Below, piece after piece: positions 52,437 to 63,906 of a stretch of 64,000 nt of DNA. Under the pieces are notes generated by a model. It did not search any database and was not told the DNA's origin. It saw only the letters and a program-made list of their open reading frames with translations. Position numbers and translations under genes: made by a program. Location: assembly GCA_949752735.1 (NCBI GenBank), contig OX457036.1, positions 87,981,987 through 88,045,986 on the forward strand, in the 5' to 3' direction. The first letter of the stretch is position 1, and each line of letters opens with the position of its first letter. The DNA comes from Lumbricus terrestris (Eukaryota; Annelida; Clitellata; Crassiclitellata; Lumbricidae).

Positions 52437-54917
52437 TGACTCGGTTTTTTCAGGTGTTAATCTTAGGTCATGTGAACTTGACCCCCTTCCTCCATTTATT
52501 ATTATTGACATGCTTGATGATCTTGCTCCTTTTTTTCACTATCTCTTCAATAGATCACTTGCTGAGGGCTCTATTCCTGCTTCTCAAAAACGTGCTATGG
52601 TTTTTCCTTCACTTAAGAAAACTAATCTTGACCCTAGCCACTGTCAAAATTATCGGCCTATTTCCAACCTGTCTTTTCTTTCAAAAACCCTTGAGCGTCT
52701 GGTTTCCATTCAGATTCTTCCTTACCTTGAATCATCAGGTCTTCTCCCCTCTCGCCAATCTGGTTTTCGGGCTTTCCATTCAACTGAAACAGCCCTACTC
52801 TCCATGTTAGATGACAACTATGCACAGTGCCGGCGCTAGTGTACCTGAGGCCCCCCAAACAAAAACTTGAGGCCCCCCTCATACCTTGAGCTGTCATCTC
52901 AGCAAAATTTCTCATAATATAAGTGCTGAAAGACATGGTGTAAGACTTCAATAAATGTCCCTTCCCAATTGTTAAATTTTTGGGAATGCCCATGCTGTAA
53001 CATTTGGTAGAATTTTAAGCAGTCATCTTTACAAAAAATTGCTCATTTTTCAATGCTGTTAGTCGTGGCTTAGGACTTCAGAGTGTCCCCCCCCCATTGT
53101 TTAAATTTGTCCGATTTGCCAACTGTAATGGCAGCATTTATAGGTTGTCATCTTAACAAAATGATCATTATTGATGGGCAGTGGATGATAGGCCTACTTA
53201 TGAAATATTTCTGAAATATTTGGATACAAGGATTCCGTCCATGGGCGGAGTTTATCAGGGGCTGGGGGGTTAAGCTAGATTTGGGGGCCTCTCAAACTCT
53301 AATGGCTTACTTACGCCCAAAATCAGTATGATATTTGCATTAGGTCTGCCATGGTGCAGCGCCATATGGTTAGTTGAGGCATGCACCAGACCGGATCTGT
53401 ACAGTCACAAATAGGCATAATGACCAGCTAAATTTGGGGGGCCCTTTCAAACTCTAATGGCTTTATACGTATACGCCCAAAATCAGTATGATATTTGCAT
53501 TAGGTCTGCTATGGCAGAGCCATATAGTTAGTTGAGGCATGCACCAGACCGGATCTGTACAGTCACAAATAGGCATAATGACCAGCTAAATTTGGGGGCC
53601 CCTTTCAAACTCGGGGCCCCCCCGGCCGGGGGGTACGGGGGGTGCTAGCGCCGGCACTGTCTATGCAGCTAATTATAAGGCTCAGGTTTCCCTTCTTGCA
53701 CTTTTTGATGTATCAGCAGCCTTTGACATGGTCGATCACAACATTTTGCTCCAGCGCCTTGAATCCTCCTATGGTATTGAAGGTGTCCCTCTCCTATGGC
53801 TTCAATCTTACTTGTCTGGTCGTACCCAAATGGTTATAGCTGGTAATTCCAGATCTAACTGGGTGCCGGTATTTTTAGGAGTTCCACAGGGATCAGTCCT
53901 TGGACCCCTACTCTTCATTCTGTACACGGCTGATGTTACTTCTCTGTTTCCAAGTCACTCTGCTACTGGTCACCTCTTTGCTGATGATGTTCAAGCCTAT
54001 GTTCATGGTTCTCCCTCTACTCAACTCATACTAGTTCGCCGTATTGATTCACTTTCTCATGATTTGCACCTGTGGATGTCTTCAAATCGCCTTTCACTCA
54101 ATTCCAACAAAACTCAACTCATCTGGCTTGGCACTCCCCAGCAAATGAAAAAAAATGACTTTTTGCTTCTATCTCAGACCTTTCCTCAATTTACATTTTC
54201 AACTTCTGTTCGTGACCTAGGTGTCACTCTTGACTGCTCGCTGACATTCTCAACACATGTAACCAACCTTACGCGCTCCTCTTACTTTCACCTCCGTCGT
54301 CTCAGGTCCATTCGCAGATCTGTCTCACTTTCAGCCATGACATCAATAGTCCATGCTTTTGTCTGTTCCAGAATTGATTACTGTAACTCCCTTCTTATTG
54401 GTCTTCCAACAGTCCGCCTATCTCCCATTCAATCTGTCCTTAATGCTGCTGCTCGATTAATTGCGCGCCTTCCTAAGTACTCTCATATATCATCGTTCAT
54501 GATTAACCAACTACACTGGCTTCCTCTCTCTGCCCGCATACAATATAAAGTCCTTTCTCTGGTACTCAAATCCAAACTGGGTCTTGCACCGATCTATCTC
54601 AGTGATCTCATTCGTTCTGCTCTATCAGCATCTTCTCATCGACCTCTCCGTTCTCTGGACAGGGCTGACTTGTTTGTTCCACGAGCTAGGACCACTATTG
54701 CTCAAACTCGATCCTTCACCATCATTGGGCCCTCCTTGTGGAATTCTCTTCCCTCCACTCTGCGTGGGACTCTACTTTCAGGATCGTTATCTACATCTCT
54801 CTCTCTTCTTAAGACCTATTTTTTCTCTAGGGGTTATCGCACTGGGAACGCTACTGAATGGCCTTGGTTGTGAGCGGCGCTATATAAATTACTAATTACA
54901 TTACATTACATTACATT
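52437..54917 (+). mobile_element. L2-type LINE, 5' truncated and split by a hAT element
   Basis: ORF2 reverse transcriptase motifs appear in order: NYRPISNLSFLSKTLERL, GFRAFHSTETALL, then after the insertion LLALFDVSAAFDMVDHNILL (first catalytic Asp), GVPQGSVLGPLLFILY and FADDVQAYVH (catalytic DD). The C-terminal SFTIIGPSLWNSLPS segment ends at TGA 54871-54873. The 3' tail is gcggcgctatataaattact with ATTAC repeats, typical of L2. The endonuclease and N-terminus are missing; the left end meets the (ACAT)n array. The 843 bp of insertion plus duplication is a multiple of three and the flanking frame is continuous. Confidence 0.9.
52825..53659. mobile_element. hAT-like family E copy inside the LINE
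   Basis: The ends CAGTGCCGGCGCTAG and CTAGCGCCGGCACTG are perfect 15-bp inverted repeats. Flanks actatgca and tctatgca match 7 of 8. The 835-bp body has internal duplicated blocks (aatcagtatgatatttgcat, caccagaccggatctgtaca) and no transposase. Confidence 0.92.
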
Positions 54918-55644
54918 GGCTAGGCATACCAGCGTTGCTGGCCAACGACTAATTATTTGATGATGATAATATCTTAATTTTGCCATTCATTCGCTGTCAT
55001 TCTCATCTGTCATATGAAATAAAACTGCATCCGCTTTCAATGTTTTAAGAAATGTAGGCCTATTGAACAGAAAAAGTTAAACGCACTCACTATAAAGAAA
55101 CTTATTAGTTAATTACGATAGGAACAGAAACTCATAGATATATTAATTGATGCAAAGAAAATAATCGCATGTAATACTATGCTTTGATTTTTTTTAGCTT
55201 GCTACTCACTATGTACACTAAATATTGTCAGAAATAATCAGAATGATCCACTCGTTGACGACCCCTGAAATAAAAATACGTTAAGCGACAAGCTGACGTC
55301 ATGCAGCAGAAATTACTACAGATCAAAGTGTAAATCTTAGTAGGATTTATTTTTCGAGACTATCTACAACATGGCACTGAAACTCGTCATTTCACAGCAC
55401 TGTTTAACACGGAAATGAAAAGTAGACCGACAACACAATCCACACAGCAATTTAACGGATCATCACGATATAATAGAGTCAAGATATAAAAATGAAAAAT
55501 ATTAAAATGAAAAATAGATATAGTTGAAGTCACTAAAAGTTTTAAAAAGCAGCGTTGTAGATCAGCTGTACAGTTAGTGTTAGTATCTCCAATTGTGAGT
55601 AGCGTTGACGGTTGATAAGCCAAAGGCTTGTAGCAATGTATTTA
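54918..55644. other. Region downstream of gene D
   Basis: No gene is seen. It aligns in patches with the region downstream of gene C (37160-37717). A possible polyadenylation signal lies at 55346-55351. Confidence 0.5.
55346..55351 (-). terminator. Possible polyadenylation signal of gene D
   Basis: AATAAA on the minus strand, about 295 nt after the gene D stop codon. Not tested by any transcript. Confidence 0.35.
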
Positions 55645-55925
55645 CTAATAGGGTCCATACTCGCAGAATGAGCAGGGGGCTGTGTCTGTCGTGAATCTGT
55701 CAGCCCAACTGCAATCGGCGTTGTCGTAGATGGCAATGTTGGCTTCTGGAGCAGGAGTTTTACAGCTTGGTTCTCCAGAAGCCCATTTTGTGTAATTCAA
55801 TGGATATGTTACACCCGTTGCCGGTTTCCATACTACGGGCTTGCAATTAGCAATGGTCTGTAACTGACCACTAGTCCAGACCATTTTCACGGATGGCGAT
55901 GAACCCATACATGCCGAGCCGCTTT
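55645..55925 (-). CDS. Gene D 3'-terminal exon: C-type-lectin-like domain, second half
   Basis: The acceptor is ...aatgtttcag; stop TAG at 55647-55645. Contains KMVWTSGQLQ, FASGEP-like WASGEPSC and CSFCEYGPY. Confidence 0.87.
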
Positions 55926-58900
55926 CTGAAACATTGAGAATGTTACCAATGAAAGAAAATCGCAGGCTGTTTTGCAGCCTATACCTAGTTTATGTAATTT
56001 TTTATCGCATCCTTTGTAATGCTGAGTAACATTTCCATTGTATTTTAGAATACAGTGAGTCAGCATAATAGTTATGACAGCACCGTGCTTTCTCTGCTAA
56101 TTGACCCCATGGTATGGAATGTATTTCTATATACTTTTATTATGCATAGAGTTGTCTCAGATGCGTTTTTCGCAGCCTTAAAACAGCAGAGCCTACTTTT
56201 CCGCCAAAGTTGGGTCGGGAGCGCTCCCGAGTAGTTACCTAGAAGGTGCACTCCTTAATGAAAGAATGGAAGAATGAATTATTATTACTACTAGCTGTGC
56301 CAGGCCACGCGTTGCTGTGGCTGAAAAGACCGTCCAACCCTCCCTACCTCCATTACCCTGCCTTCCTCTCCTCCCCCACCTCTGACTCCCTGCATCCCTC
56401 CCTCCCTCCCGTATCGTCCCGTCCGATCCCTCCCTCCTTCCTCCCCTCCCCACCCTCTGACTCCCTGCATCCCTCCCTCCCTCCCGTATCGTCCCGTCCG
56501 ATCCCTCCCTCCTTCCTCCCCTCCCCACCCTCTGACTCCCTGCATCCCTCCCTCCCTCCCATATCGTCCCGTCCGATCCCTCCCTCCTTCCTCCCCTCCC
56601 CACCCTCTGACTCCCTGCATCCCTCCCTCCCGTTTCGTACCGTCCGCCCGTCTCTCCCCTTCGTCCTTCCCCTTCCTCCATCCCTCCACTCCGCATTCTC
56701 CACTCCCTCATCCTCCCGCTCCCTCCTTCTCCTTTCCTCCCTCACCCCCTCCCTTTCCGACAGCTACATGGTTATATGCGCTATAAGAAGGCGCACGGAT
56801 AAAAACCCGTCCGCACACGGCCGCAACGTACGGAAGAAGAAGACGTCCGGAAGCGTAGTAGGAAACGCGACCGAATTGGATGGCATATCGACCGGCGGAT
56901 GTGTGGAATTTGAAATGGAAATAGGTGGAATCGAATTTAAAGTTGTGTTTTTTGTCGAAAAGATTGCGCTTTTCCCCAAAAATCATTATAAAAGCCCGCT
57001 CATGTTCGAATGGAACATTTTGCGAAAATTTTCACAACCAATCGGTCAATAACTTTCCGAGATCCTTGATTACGCACGGTAACGTTTTACATTTTTATTT
57101 ATATAGATTAAATTATCAGTAATGTGCATTATTATTTTTACTTTAATTTCTAGATTTATTACAACTAGTAGTATGGTGTTGCTTATAACGGTGCTGTTGA
57201 TGTTAGCAGTGAAGGAAATGGTGGAGGAGAAGGAGGAGGACAAGATGAAAAATGTTTTACGGTGGTTTAATCGGCTTGGTGAGGGATTCGGTGTGGTGCT
57301 CGTCACTTCTAGATGAATGCAGCCACACGAGTTGCAATAACTGAGGTATCGACATGAGCAAGAAAGATCGGAAAGTCAGGCACCAATTAAATTTGTTCAC
57401 ATGTCCAGCACCATGGCATTCGTCTACCGTCAACTAAAAGGTTACTGCTCAGCAGAAAACGCCGCTTCGATGTTTCTATGAAAGACAGATGCAGTGAAAT
57501 AGGGGCGATGATGCTGCGTTATGTATTCCATTTAAATACTAAAACAAACGAGCTAGATCTACAGGGTGCGCCAAAAAAGAGACCCCCCTAGGTTTTTTGC
57601 CAATATCTTGGCCAAAAATAAGAATTTCAAATTGAAATTTTACAGTCTTGAAGACAATTCATATTTACATATGATGGCCAGATTTCATCAAAATATTTCA
57701 AACAAACCAAAAGTTATACCACTTTTAGGGAGGTCACCCAGCGTTTTTTGACGATTCAAAAACGTAACGCAACAAAAAGTAGGTTTTTGCCAATATTTTG
57801 GCCAAAAGTAAGAATTTCAAAATGAAATTTTTACAGGATGATAGACAATTCATATTTACACATGATGACCGAAATTTCATCAAAATATTTAAAACAGAAC
57901 AAAAGTTACATCACTTTTAGTGAGACCACCCTCGGTTTTTTTACGTTTTTGAATCATCCAAAAAACCGAGGGTGGTCTCACTAAAAGTGATGTAACTTTT
58001 GTTCTGTTTTAAATATTTTGATGAAATTTCGGTCATCATGTGTAAATATGAATTGTCTATCATCCTGTAAAAATTTCATTTTGAAATTCTTACTTTTGGC
58101 CAAAATATTGGCAAAAACCTACTTTTTGTTGCGTTACGTTTTTGAATCGTCAAAAAACGGTGTGTGGCCTCACTAAAAATGACGTAATTTTTGTTCCGTT
58201 TGAAATATTTTGATGAAATCTGGTCATAATGTGTAAATATGAATTGTCTATAAGCCTGTAAAATTTCATTTGGAAATTCTTACTTTTGGTCAAAATATTG
58301 TCAAAAAACCTAGGGGGGTCTTTTTTTTTGGCGCACCCTGTACATAGCCTACTCAAATGCGCAATGAATAGAATAATAACTATTGTCGCCGATTGACACT
58401 CTTACAGATCTAATACAACAACAGTGCATCTATTTTAATGATGATTGTTATTTACTAATGATGAAACAAACTAACGGTTAAAGTATCTCTTCAGGTAGGA
58501 GGTGATGGCCAACTGTTCCACGTCGCTTGTGATCATCGCAGAGTAGGAAGCACCGTTACCTGCCTGCTGGCATGCTTGCTGAGCTCCGCTCCAGTCGATT
58601 GGCTCGAGAATTACCTTGTAGCAGCTGCTGGCACTCGAAACGTATTCAAACCCACTGGGACAAACTGTGGTTATTCGCAAAATAGAAGAATCAATTTTAT
58701 TTGAAGATAATAATGTGTATGACAGTTTACACTTGCACTTGGTAAAAACATACAAAGTTAGTTTCGACGTTTTTCAAAATCCTATTCCTTCATCACTTGT
58801 AACCATCTCGAAGCAATCAAACATAATTATTGTCTTATTTTATATTCCTGGAGTGGTACTATATATATATATATTTATATAATGAATCAAAAACAAATCA

Positions 58901-61900
58901 AAGTTAAATGAGCAATTCTAGTGAATTTGAACTACAGAGGCAGAAATAAAACCTCCGCAGCAAATTATTGCAGCCAACGGAACTTTTGAATCTCTAAACC
59001 TAATAATTTTTTCGTTGACAGTAATGTATAAGCTTACCCCACCGATTCAAAAAAAATGCAAGTTTGAAAGCTGAGTAACTCTCATGTTCGTCAATAAAGT
59101 TCGATAATCGCCTCTCTCGCTCATACCTGCCATCGTTATAGATGAAGAACATGAAGGTGCAGTTGACTATTTGAAAATTAATTTAGTAGTTAAAATAACT
59201 TTATTATCTAAATTATTATCCCCCGATCACGCACTTCTATTACACAGAACCGTGCCTTTTCTGTCGTTGGCCCTGCAACCTGGAATGGGCTCCCTGTGGA
59301 ACTACGTCTTGTGCCTAGAGCCTTTGAGACTACGTTCTACTTTGCTCTTAAAACTATTCTTTTTAACCGTGGTTGGGTCGGGAGCGCTTCTGAGTAGATA
59401 CTCTTGAAGAAGCGCTATATAAGTGTTTGAAATGAATGAATGGAATGTGCCTTCACATGAATGAAACCTAGAAATTCAAGCACATTGTATGAATGGGCGG
59501 ATATTCAACGTCAGAGCATAAATTACACTGGTCAACAGTGATTTTGTTTCCTGAACAATTTTAGGTGTTTCTTATGCAGTTTCTGCTGCTGATCACGAAA
59601 ATGACCTTGAAATTGTCCCAGCACGTACCGTTTTTGAGAAATCTTCAATTTTTATATTTATTTCCATTTTCTCAGATATAACGTTATAATAAGCTTCGTG
59701 TAACTGAGGTATGTCCAGGCATGCACTTAGGGCAGTTTACATATAATATATGTTTGTCTTGCATAATAAAATATAAACTTGGGTCTGCAAATGCATTAAT
59801 GCTGGTTAGAATCTTCCTGCAAAAGTTCTGAGCTACTATCATATCAAGAGTTATGTATGCCTCTCCTGCATGGTGGGGTCTGGCTAGTGGATTGGACAAA
59901 TCCCGTCTTGAGGGCCTCATGAACAAACTTAGACGAGCCGGCTACTTACATCCTGATACACTTACAGTAGAAACTTTAGCTCAATAGGCTGATAAGGTGC
60001 TTTTAAAAGGTGTTCTTGGAAACGAACTTCGTGTCCTCCGTAACCTCTTTCCACTACAACGTGATCCATTATAATTTTATAACTTTAGGGAAAGGGCTCA
60101 CAATTTCATCCTCACCAATAAAGACTCGTTAAACTTTATCCCTAGAATGTTATTCAAAAACATGTACTAACTATTTTGACCATAAGCTTTAAGCAGCCAT
60201 ACTGTTAATGTAAATCTACAGCGTTCTGTCTGTTGTTTATTGAATAAAACGAATATACATACATACATACATACATAAGCACTATTAGGGCCGCTTCTCT
60301 GCATAGGTCTACATGCATATCCCACTGAGGAAGTTGGCATCAGTTTGTTTGTAGTTTGATGTCGTATTTCCAAAGTTTAGTTTTTGTATACATGTATTCA
60401 AGATGCATAACAAGTTAGCCAGCTTATTTTCAGATAAGCTTTAAACCATAATAAATTAAATGACGGTTGTTGGCAGCAGAAATATCTCGCCAGTATTGCA
60501 TGAAATGGGATACATGTACATTTTGCTACAGTTGTGGAAAGTAGGCTATGCTATATGAGTAAGCCTCAGAGACAAACAATGGCTGAACTTGTCAATAAAG
60601 CTTTGAGCTGTACTTTGGTTGCAAGACTGGAGAGAAAGCCAAGGAATGGGTGCCTCTCATTTGCTGTGGAATATGTGCTGCAGATCTTAGAGTTTGACTC
60701 CGGGGGTCCTGCAAAAGCAATGCTGTTTGCCATCCCGATGGTCTGGCGAGAGCAGAAAGATAATGACTGTGACGGGCTGCTCAGTTTGTCTCACTTATGT
60801 TTCTGGTTTCTCGGGCAAGAATAGGAAAGGAAACTGAATGCCCAGATCTTCTTTCGACAATGATACCAGCGCCGTACAATGAAAGTCTTCAAATAGCGAA
60901 GCCACCAGAGAAATGGAGTTTAGACCACAAAGATTAAGATTCTGCTGCATTGATCTAACCAGGAACGAGTATATAGCTGCTGACAGTGATCCGGATTTTG
61001 AAGTAGGTAGGCCTATGTCTGGCGCACCTCATCTCATTCACATAGTCGGAATTGAACGACCTTTTAGAGACTTAGGTTTGTCAAAAGCAAAAGCAGAACA
61101 ACTGGATTCAAGACTGGAGTTTGCTGTCACCAAGTTTTGGACAGAAATCGGTCCGACAAATATTTATGCCTTCTCTTCACTTAAAGCTGGAACTGAAACA
61201 TTTTTTAAAAAGCCATGCACAAGGATGCTGAAGATTTTCTGCACAAGAATAATTATGAAAAACCTTTAATTTCATGTTTCTCAATATTTTTAAGTGATAC
61301 AGTCATCATCAGCATCCAATATTATGAGGAAGAACTGTTATAAAGAATTTTTTCCAATGAAATTAAATTATAGTATATTGAAAATATATGCAATAAACAA
61401 GCATTTCAGTTAAAATCTTGCATGCCCGTTTTCTCAAAATCCTTACGTGATACAAAAATTCTGAGAACACCACCGTGTTCAGCACGTCGACTTCTATAGA
61501 AAACAGTCAAATTTTTTTGGGAAAAAAAAAAGTTAAAATTTGTTGACCAGTGTTATAGGGCCTGCATGCTGATTACATACCAACGGTTATGGCTGACGTG
61601 AAGCAGTTGTAGTTTGATGCTGACAATTGGGAGTCGCACCCGAACGACCCAACTGAAGGAAAGTAACCGGGAATCTCGATGTACGAGATGAGTTGGTTTC
61701 CAACTGTTGCAGTTGTTGCGTTGCTTACAACCGTTCCTTTGCTGTCTTTCCAGGTTATGACCGGTGTCTCGGCCCCAATGTTGTTGTAGGTACAAGTCAA
61801 CTTCACGTATTGTCCCAGGTACATTTGACCGGTCGATTGGTTGCTGGAACAAACGAGGGGAGTTATTGCAGTCGTCAATGCCACGGAAGGGTTTGAGATA

Positions 61901-62252
61901 ATGGACACATCGGTCGCTTGAAGATTCGATGCTACTGTAGCCTGGGCACCTGATGCAGTTGTTGCCTCACCACCTGAATCAACTGTAGCCTGATCACCTG
62001 TATTAGCTGTAGCCTTACCACCTGCATCAGTTGTAGCCTGACCACCTGCATTTGCTGTAGTCTGACCACCTGAATCAGCTGTCGCCTGTGGAGAATCTGC
62101 TGCACCTGTAGTCTGTAGCTCTGCCTCAACTGTAGCCTCTGACAGGAACGTATTATCAGCCTGCATCTGTGATTTGGTTGTAGTTGGTGCTGCAAACCGA
62201 GTCGTAGTCGGCAGTTTCACTGTTGTCGTACGAATCGCTTGCAACGTTGTAC
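55645..62252 (-). CDS. Gene D: Thr-rich / Ig-like / C-type-lectin-like protein, 5' end outside the window
   Basis: Paralogue of gene C. Three exons are visible: 62252-61581 (linker plus Ig-like), 58664-58476 and 55925-55645 (two halves of the C-type-lectin-like domain). All join in phase 1. The Ig part (VKLTCTYNN, ITWKDSKG, GSFGCDS) is nearly the same as in C, whereas the linker differs: D has GGQATTDAGGKA-type repeats, C has TKTGAQTTL. The lectin half carries WASGEPSC and CSFCEYGPY, again without intact EPN/WND calcium motifs. No signal-peptide/PAN exon or microexon occurs up to 64000, so both should lie beyond the right edge. Introns contain a CACTA-like element, LINE ends, a mariner MITE and a pyrimidine minisatellite. 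Confidence 0.87.
56209..56285 (+). mobile_element. Short L2 tail fragment
   Basis: ttgggtcgggagcgctcccg, then gaaggtgcactccttaatga and GAAT repeats, resembling other L2 3' ends in the window. Confidence 0.5.
56380..56640 (+). repeat. Pyrimidine-rich minisatellite, about 76-bp units
   Basis: About 3.5 units of ctctgactccctgcatccct, ccctcccgtatcgtcccgtc and cgatccctccctccttcctc. It lies in the last intron of gene D. Frames reading through it are not genes. Confidence 0.9.
57562..58340. mobile_element. Mariner-type palindromic MITE in gene D intron
   Basis: The ends cagggtgcgccaaaaaa and ttttggcgcaccctg are flanked by TA. The two halves are largely inverted copies (gccaatatcttggccaaaaa, aaaagttacatcacttttag), so the element can fold into a long hairpin. 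779 bp, no coding capacity. Confidence 0.85.
58476..58664 (-). CDS. Gene D exon: C-type-lectin-like domain, first half
   Basis: 189 nt, phase 1-1, between ...aaccacag and |gttagt. Encodes CPSGFEYVSSASSCYKV and WSGAQQACQQAGNGA. Confidence 0.87.
59222..59445 (+). mobile_element. L2 LINE 3' end in gene D intron
   Basis: NRAFSVVGPATWNGLPVELR-like translation (with lesions), then gaagcgctatataagtg and GAAT repeats. Confidence 0.65.
59851..60168 (+). mobile_element. Second-type LINE ORF2 C-terminal fragment
   Basis: Translation YASPAWWGLASGLDKSRLEG, then LMNKLRRAGYL and ERAHNFILTNKDSLNFIPRM, with two in-frame stops. This is the post-RT end of a Jockey/CR1/I-type LINE, distinct from the L2 family. 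A short CATA repeat follows at 60250-60277. Confidence 0.75.
60534..61269 (+). pseudogene. Decayed copy of an uncharacterised repeated animal protein
   Basis: Segments read FAIPMVWREQKDNDCDGLLS, DLTRNEYIAADSDPDFEVG and GAPHLI...FRDLGLSKAKAEQLDSRL. As I recall, a MVWRE...DCYFC, DPDF, GLSK.KAELL.SRL pattern occurs in many uncharacterised invertebrate proteins that are often present in multiple copies. Frameshifts and stops separate the segments. It sits inside the CACTA-like element, which may be how it spread. Confidence 0.5.
61581..62252 (-). CDS. Gene D exon: Thr-rich linker plus Ig-like domain
   Basis: 672 nt, phase 1-1, between ...ctgtgaaag and |gtatgt. The linker holds 8-11 residue repeats around GGQATTDAGGKA. 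The Ig-like domain follows VCSSNQSTGQMYLGQYVKL. Confidence 0.86.
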
Positions 62253-62598
62253 CTTTCACAGACACACGCAAGAATATCACGTATTGCCTTAAATAATAAA
62301 TTTTATTGGGTCTTCTTCATTCTCCATGGGCTGACAGCCCGTACATGTAGGTGTCCACTGCACACTTGACTACTAAATAATTGGGTAGATCACAAATTAG
62401 CAACGCAGCAAAACAAATCTGCAATGCCATTGCATGACATGACACAACATAACAAAAGAAACATTAGGCTACACACGAATCACATAACAAGTCGTAACAT
62501 GAAGCAATTTCCTGTTCCGTGACACATAATAGCAAGGCGCTTAAGACAATAATGACATGGTAGCTAAACGATTCAGCCGTCATTGTAACTGAAGTTTA

Positions 62599-62651
62599 TA
62601 ATACAACAGCCGCTATAAATTATATTATAATTTATAGCGGCTGTTGTATTA
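62599..62651. repeat. Perfect palindrome, 26-bp arms with one central base
   Basis: taatacaacagccgctataa and the following six bases are mirrored exactly around T62625. It could extrude as a cruciform. No flanking duplication was identified. Confidence 0.9.
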
Positions 62652-62704
62652 AATTTCGTCAAGCATAATAAAACGAGCATCCACTATGACGTAATTCATC
62701 GCAA

Positions 62705-63890
62705 TCCTGTGTAATTGTAATTGTAATTGAACATTTTTAAAGCGCCGCTCACAAATTCAGTAGCGCTCCCGACCCAAATTTGTGCTCCCGCTAACAAATA
62801 GGCCTAGCATAGTTTTCAGGCGTTTACGAAACAAGGGAAGAGAAAGGCCAAGGAGCTCAAGACACAGCTTGTAATGAAGGCGATTCCAACAAGAAGGGTC
62901 AACATATAGGCAAAGCTTCTAGATTGGGCCGTAGCTCCACGCATGCGAGGCACAACAAGAAGGCCAATAGCAGCCGAGCGGAGGGCAGAGCGGCCAGGGA
63001 GAGTGGAGACCAGGTTACACAGAGCCCGACGATATGAGGGGGCTACCCCTAGAAGAGAGTTGCGCATAAGTGTCAGAATCTTGAACTCAGTGCGCTGAGC
63101 TACAGGAAGCCAATGAAGAGTGTCCCGAATAAAATCAGATAGACTATGTAAGAAAATTCTGGAAGACCAGCAATTAGTAGTTGTTGCATGTTTAACGACA
63201 CTGCCATATCGAAGATGATTAGGCCTAGTATCGCCACGCCATTTAGGTCCCCGTGGACGGACCGTGCTAGCCCGAGATTTTAATCTCTGAAATAGCCACC
63301 TTCGGGAATCGAACCGCACGCTCTTTCACAGAGTGAATTGCGCACAGACGCGCGGCCTTCGGCCTTACCGGTGTAAAGGTTTCAGATTATCCCCTCCTAA
63401 ACATTACCCCCTGCAAACTGTAAATTACATCAATTATCGCATTTATTGCACTAAACAAATCGGAAAAATCATCCCGCTTCCTGTTTTGGTCTGAAGATTT
63501 TCATCAGTCATACCACTTCGTGGTTTGTCAACAATATTTTCATCTGTAACTAAAATACTAATCGCCGCTGAAGTTACAATGGAGAAAATGGCTTCGAGGC
63601 TATTATTTTTCTCGGATCAAAATATTGATAACAAAACACGAAGTGGGATGACGGATGATATTCTTCAGACCAAAACAAGAAGCGGGATGATTTTTCTGAT
63701 TTTTTTAGTGCAATAAATGCGATAATTGATGCAAATCTAGTTTCCGGGGGGTAATCTGAAACCGTTTTCAAGTTACCGGGGGGTAATGCTTAGGAGGGGG
63801 TAATTTGAAACCTTTACACCGGTGTAGCCAAATGACGGGCGGCAGCATTAAGTATTGACTGAAGTTTGGAGAGGTCAAGAGAGGAGAGGC
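62705..63890 (-). mobile_element. L2 LINE C-terminal part, interrupted
   Basis: Minus-strand LSSLDLSKLQSILNAAARHL (63823-63890) continues after the insertion as RDTLHWLPVAQRTEFKILTL and SALRSAAIGLLVVPRMRG. The tail gagcggcgctttaaaaatgt plus attac repeats is at 62705-62760. A tRNA-like B box (GGTTCGATTCC) near 63300 suggests a SINE piece inside it. Confidence 0.75.
63372..63818. mobile_element. Ginger-like palindromic element inserted at CCGG
   Basis: The ends TGTAAAGGTTTCA and TGAAACCTTTACA type (right end gaaacctttaca) are flanked by CCGG (63368-63371, 63819-63822). The arms, about 190 bp each, are inverted copies carrying attaccccc phrases. It lies within the LINE at 62705-63890. Confidence 0.75.
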
Positions 63891-63906
63891 CGGTGTCGCG
63901 TGACAG

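Larger units (their letters stand above)
59526..61552. mobile_element. CACTA/Chapaev-like inverted-repeat element in gene D intron
   Basis: The ends are CACTGGTCAACA and TGTTGACCAGTG, flanked by TTA on both sides (59523-59525, 61553-61555). The paralogous intron of gene C (about 40578-40625) has the same flanking sequence uninterrupted, an empty-site confirmation. It contains a LINE fragment (59851-60168) and a decayed protein gene (60534-61269). Confidence 0.8.

Noticed and set aside
51871..52511. Several long frames of YVCM or HTYI repeats
   Set aside because: Artefacts of the (ACAT)n microsatellite, open in most frames of both strands.
56235..57052. Frames of 130-270 codons on both strands
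   Set aside because: They read through the pyrimidine minisatellite in a gene D intron.
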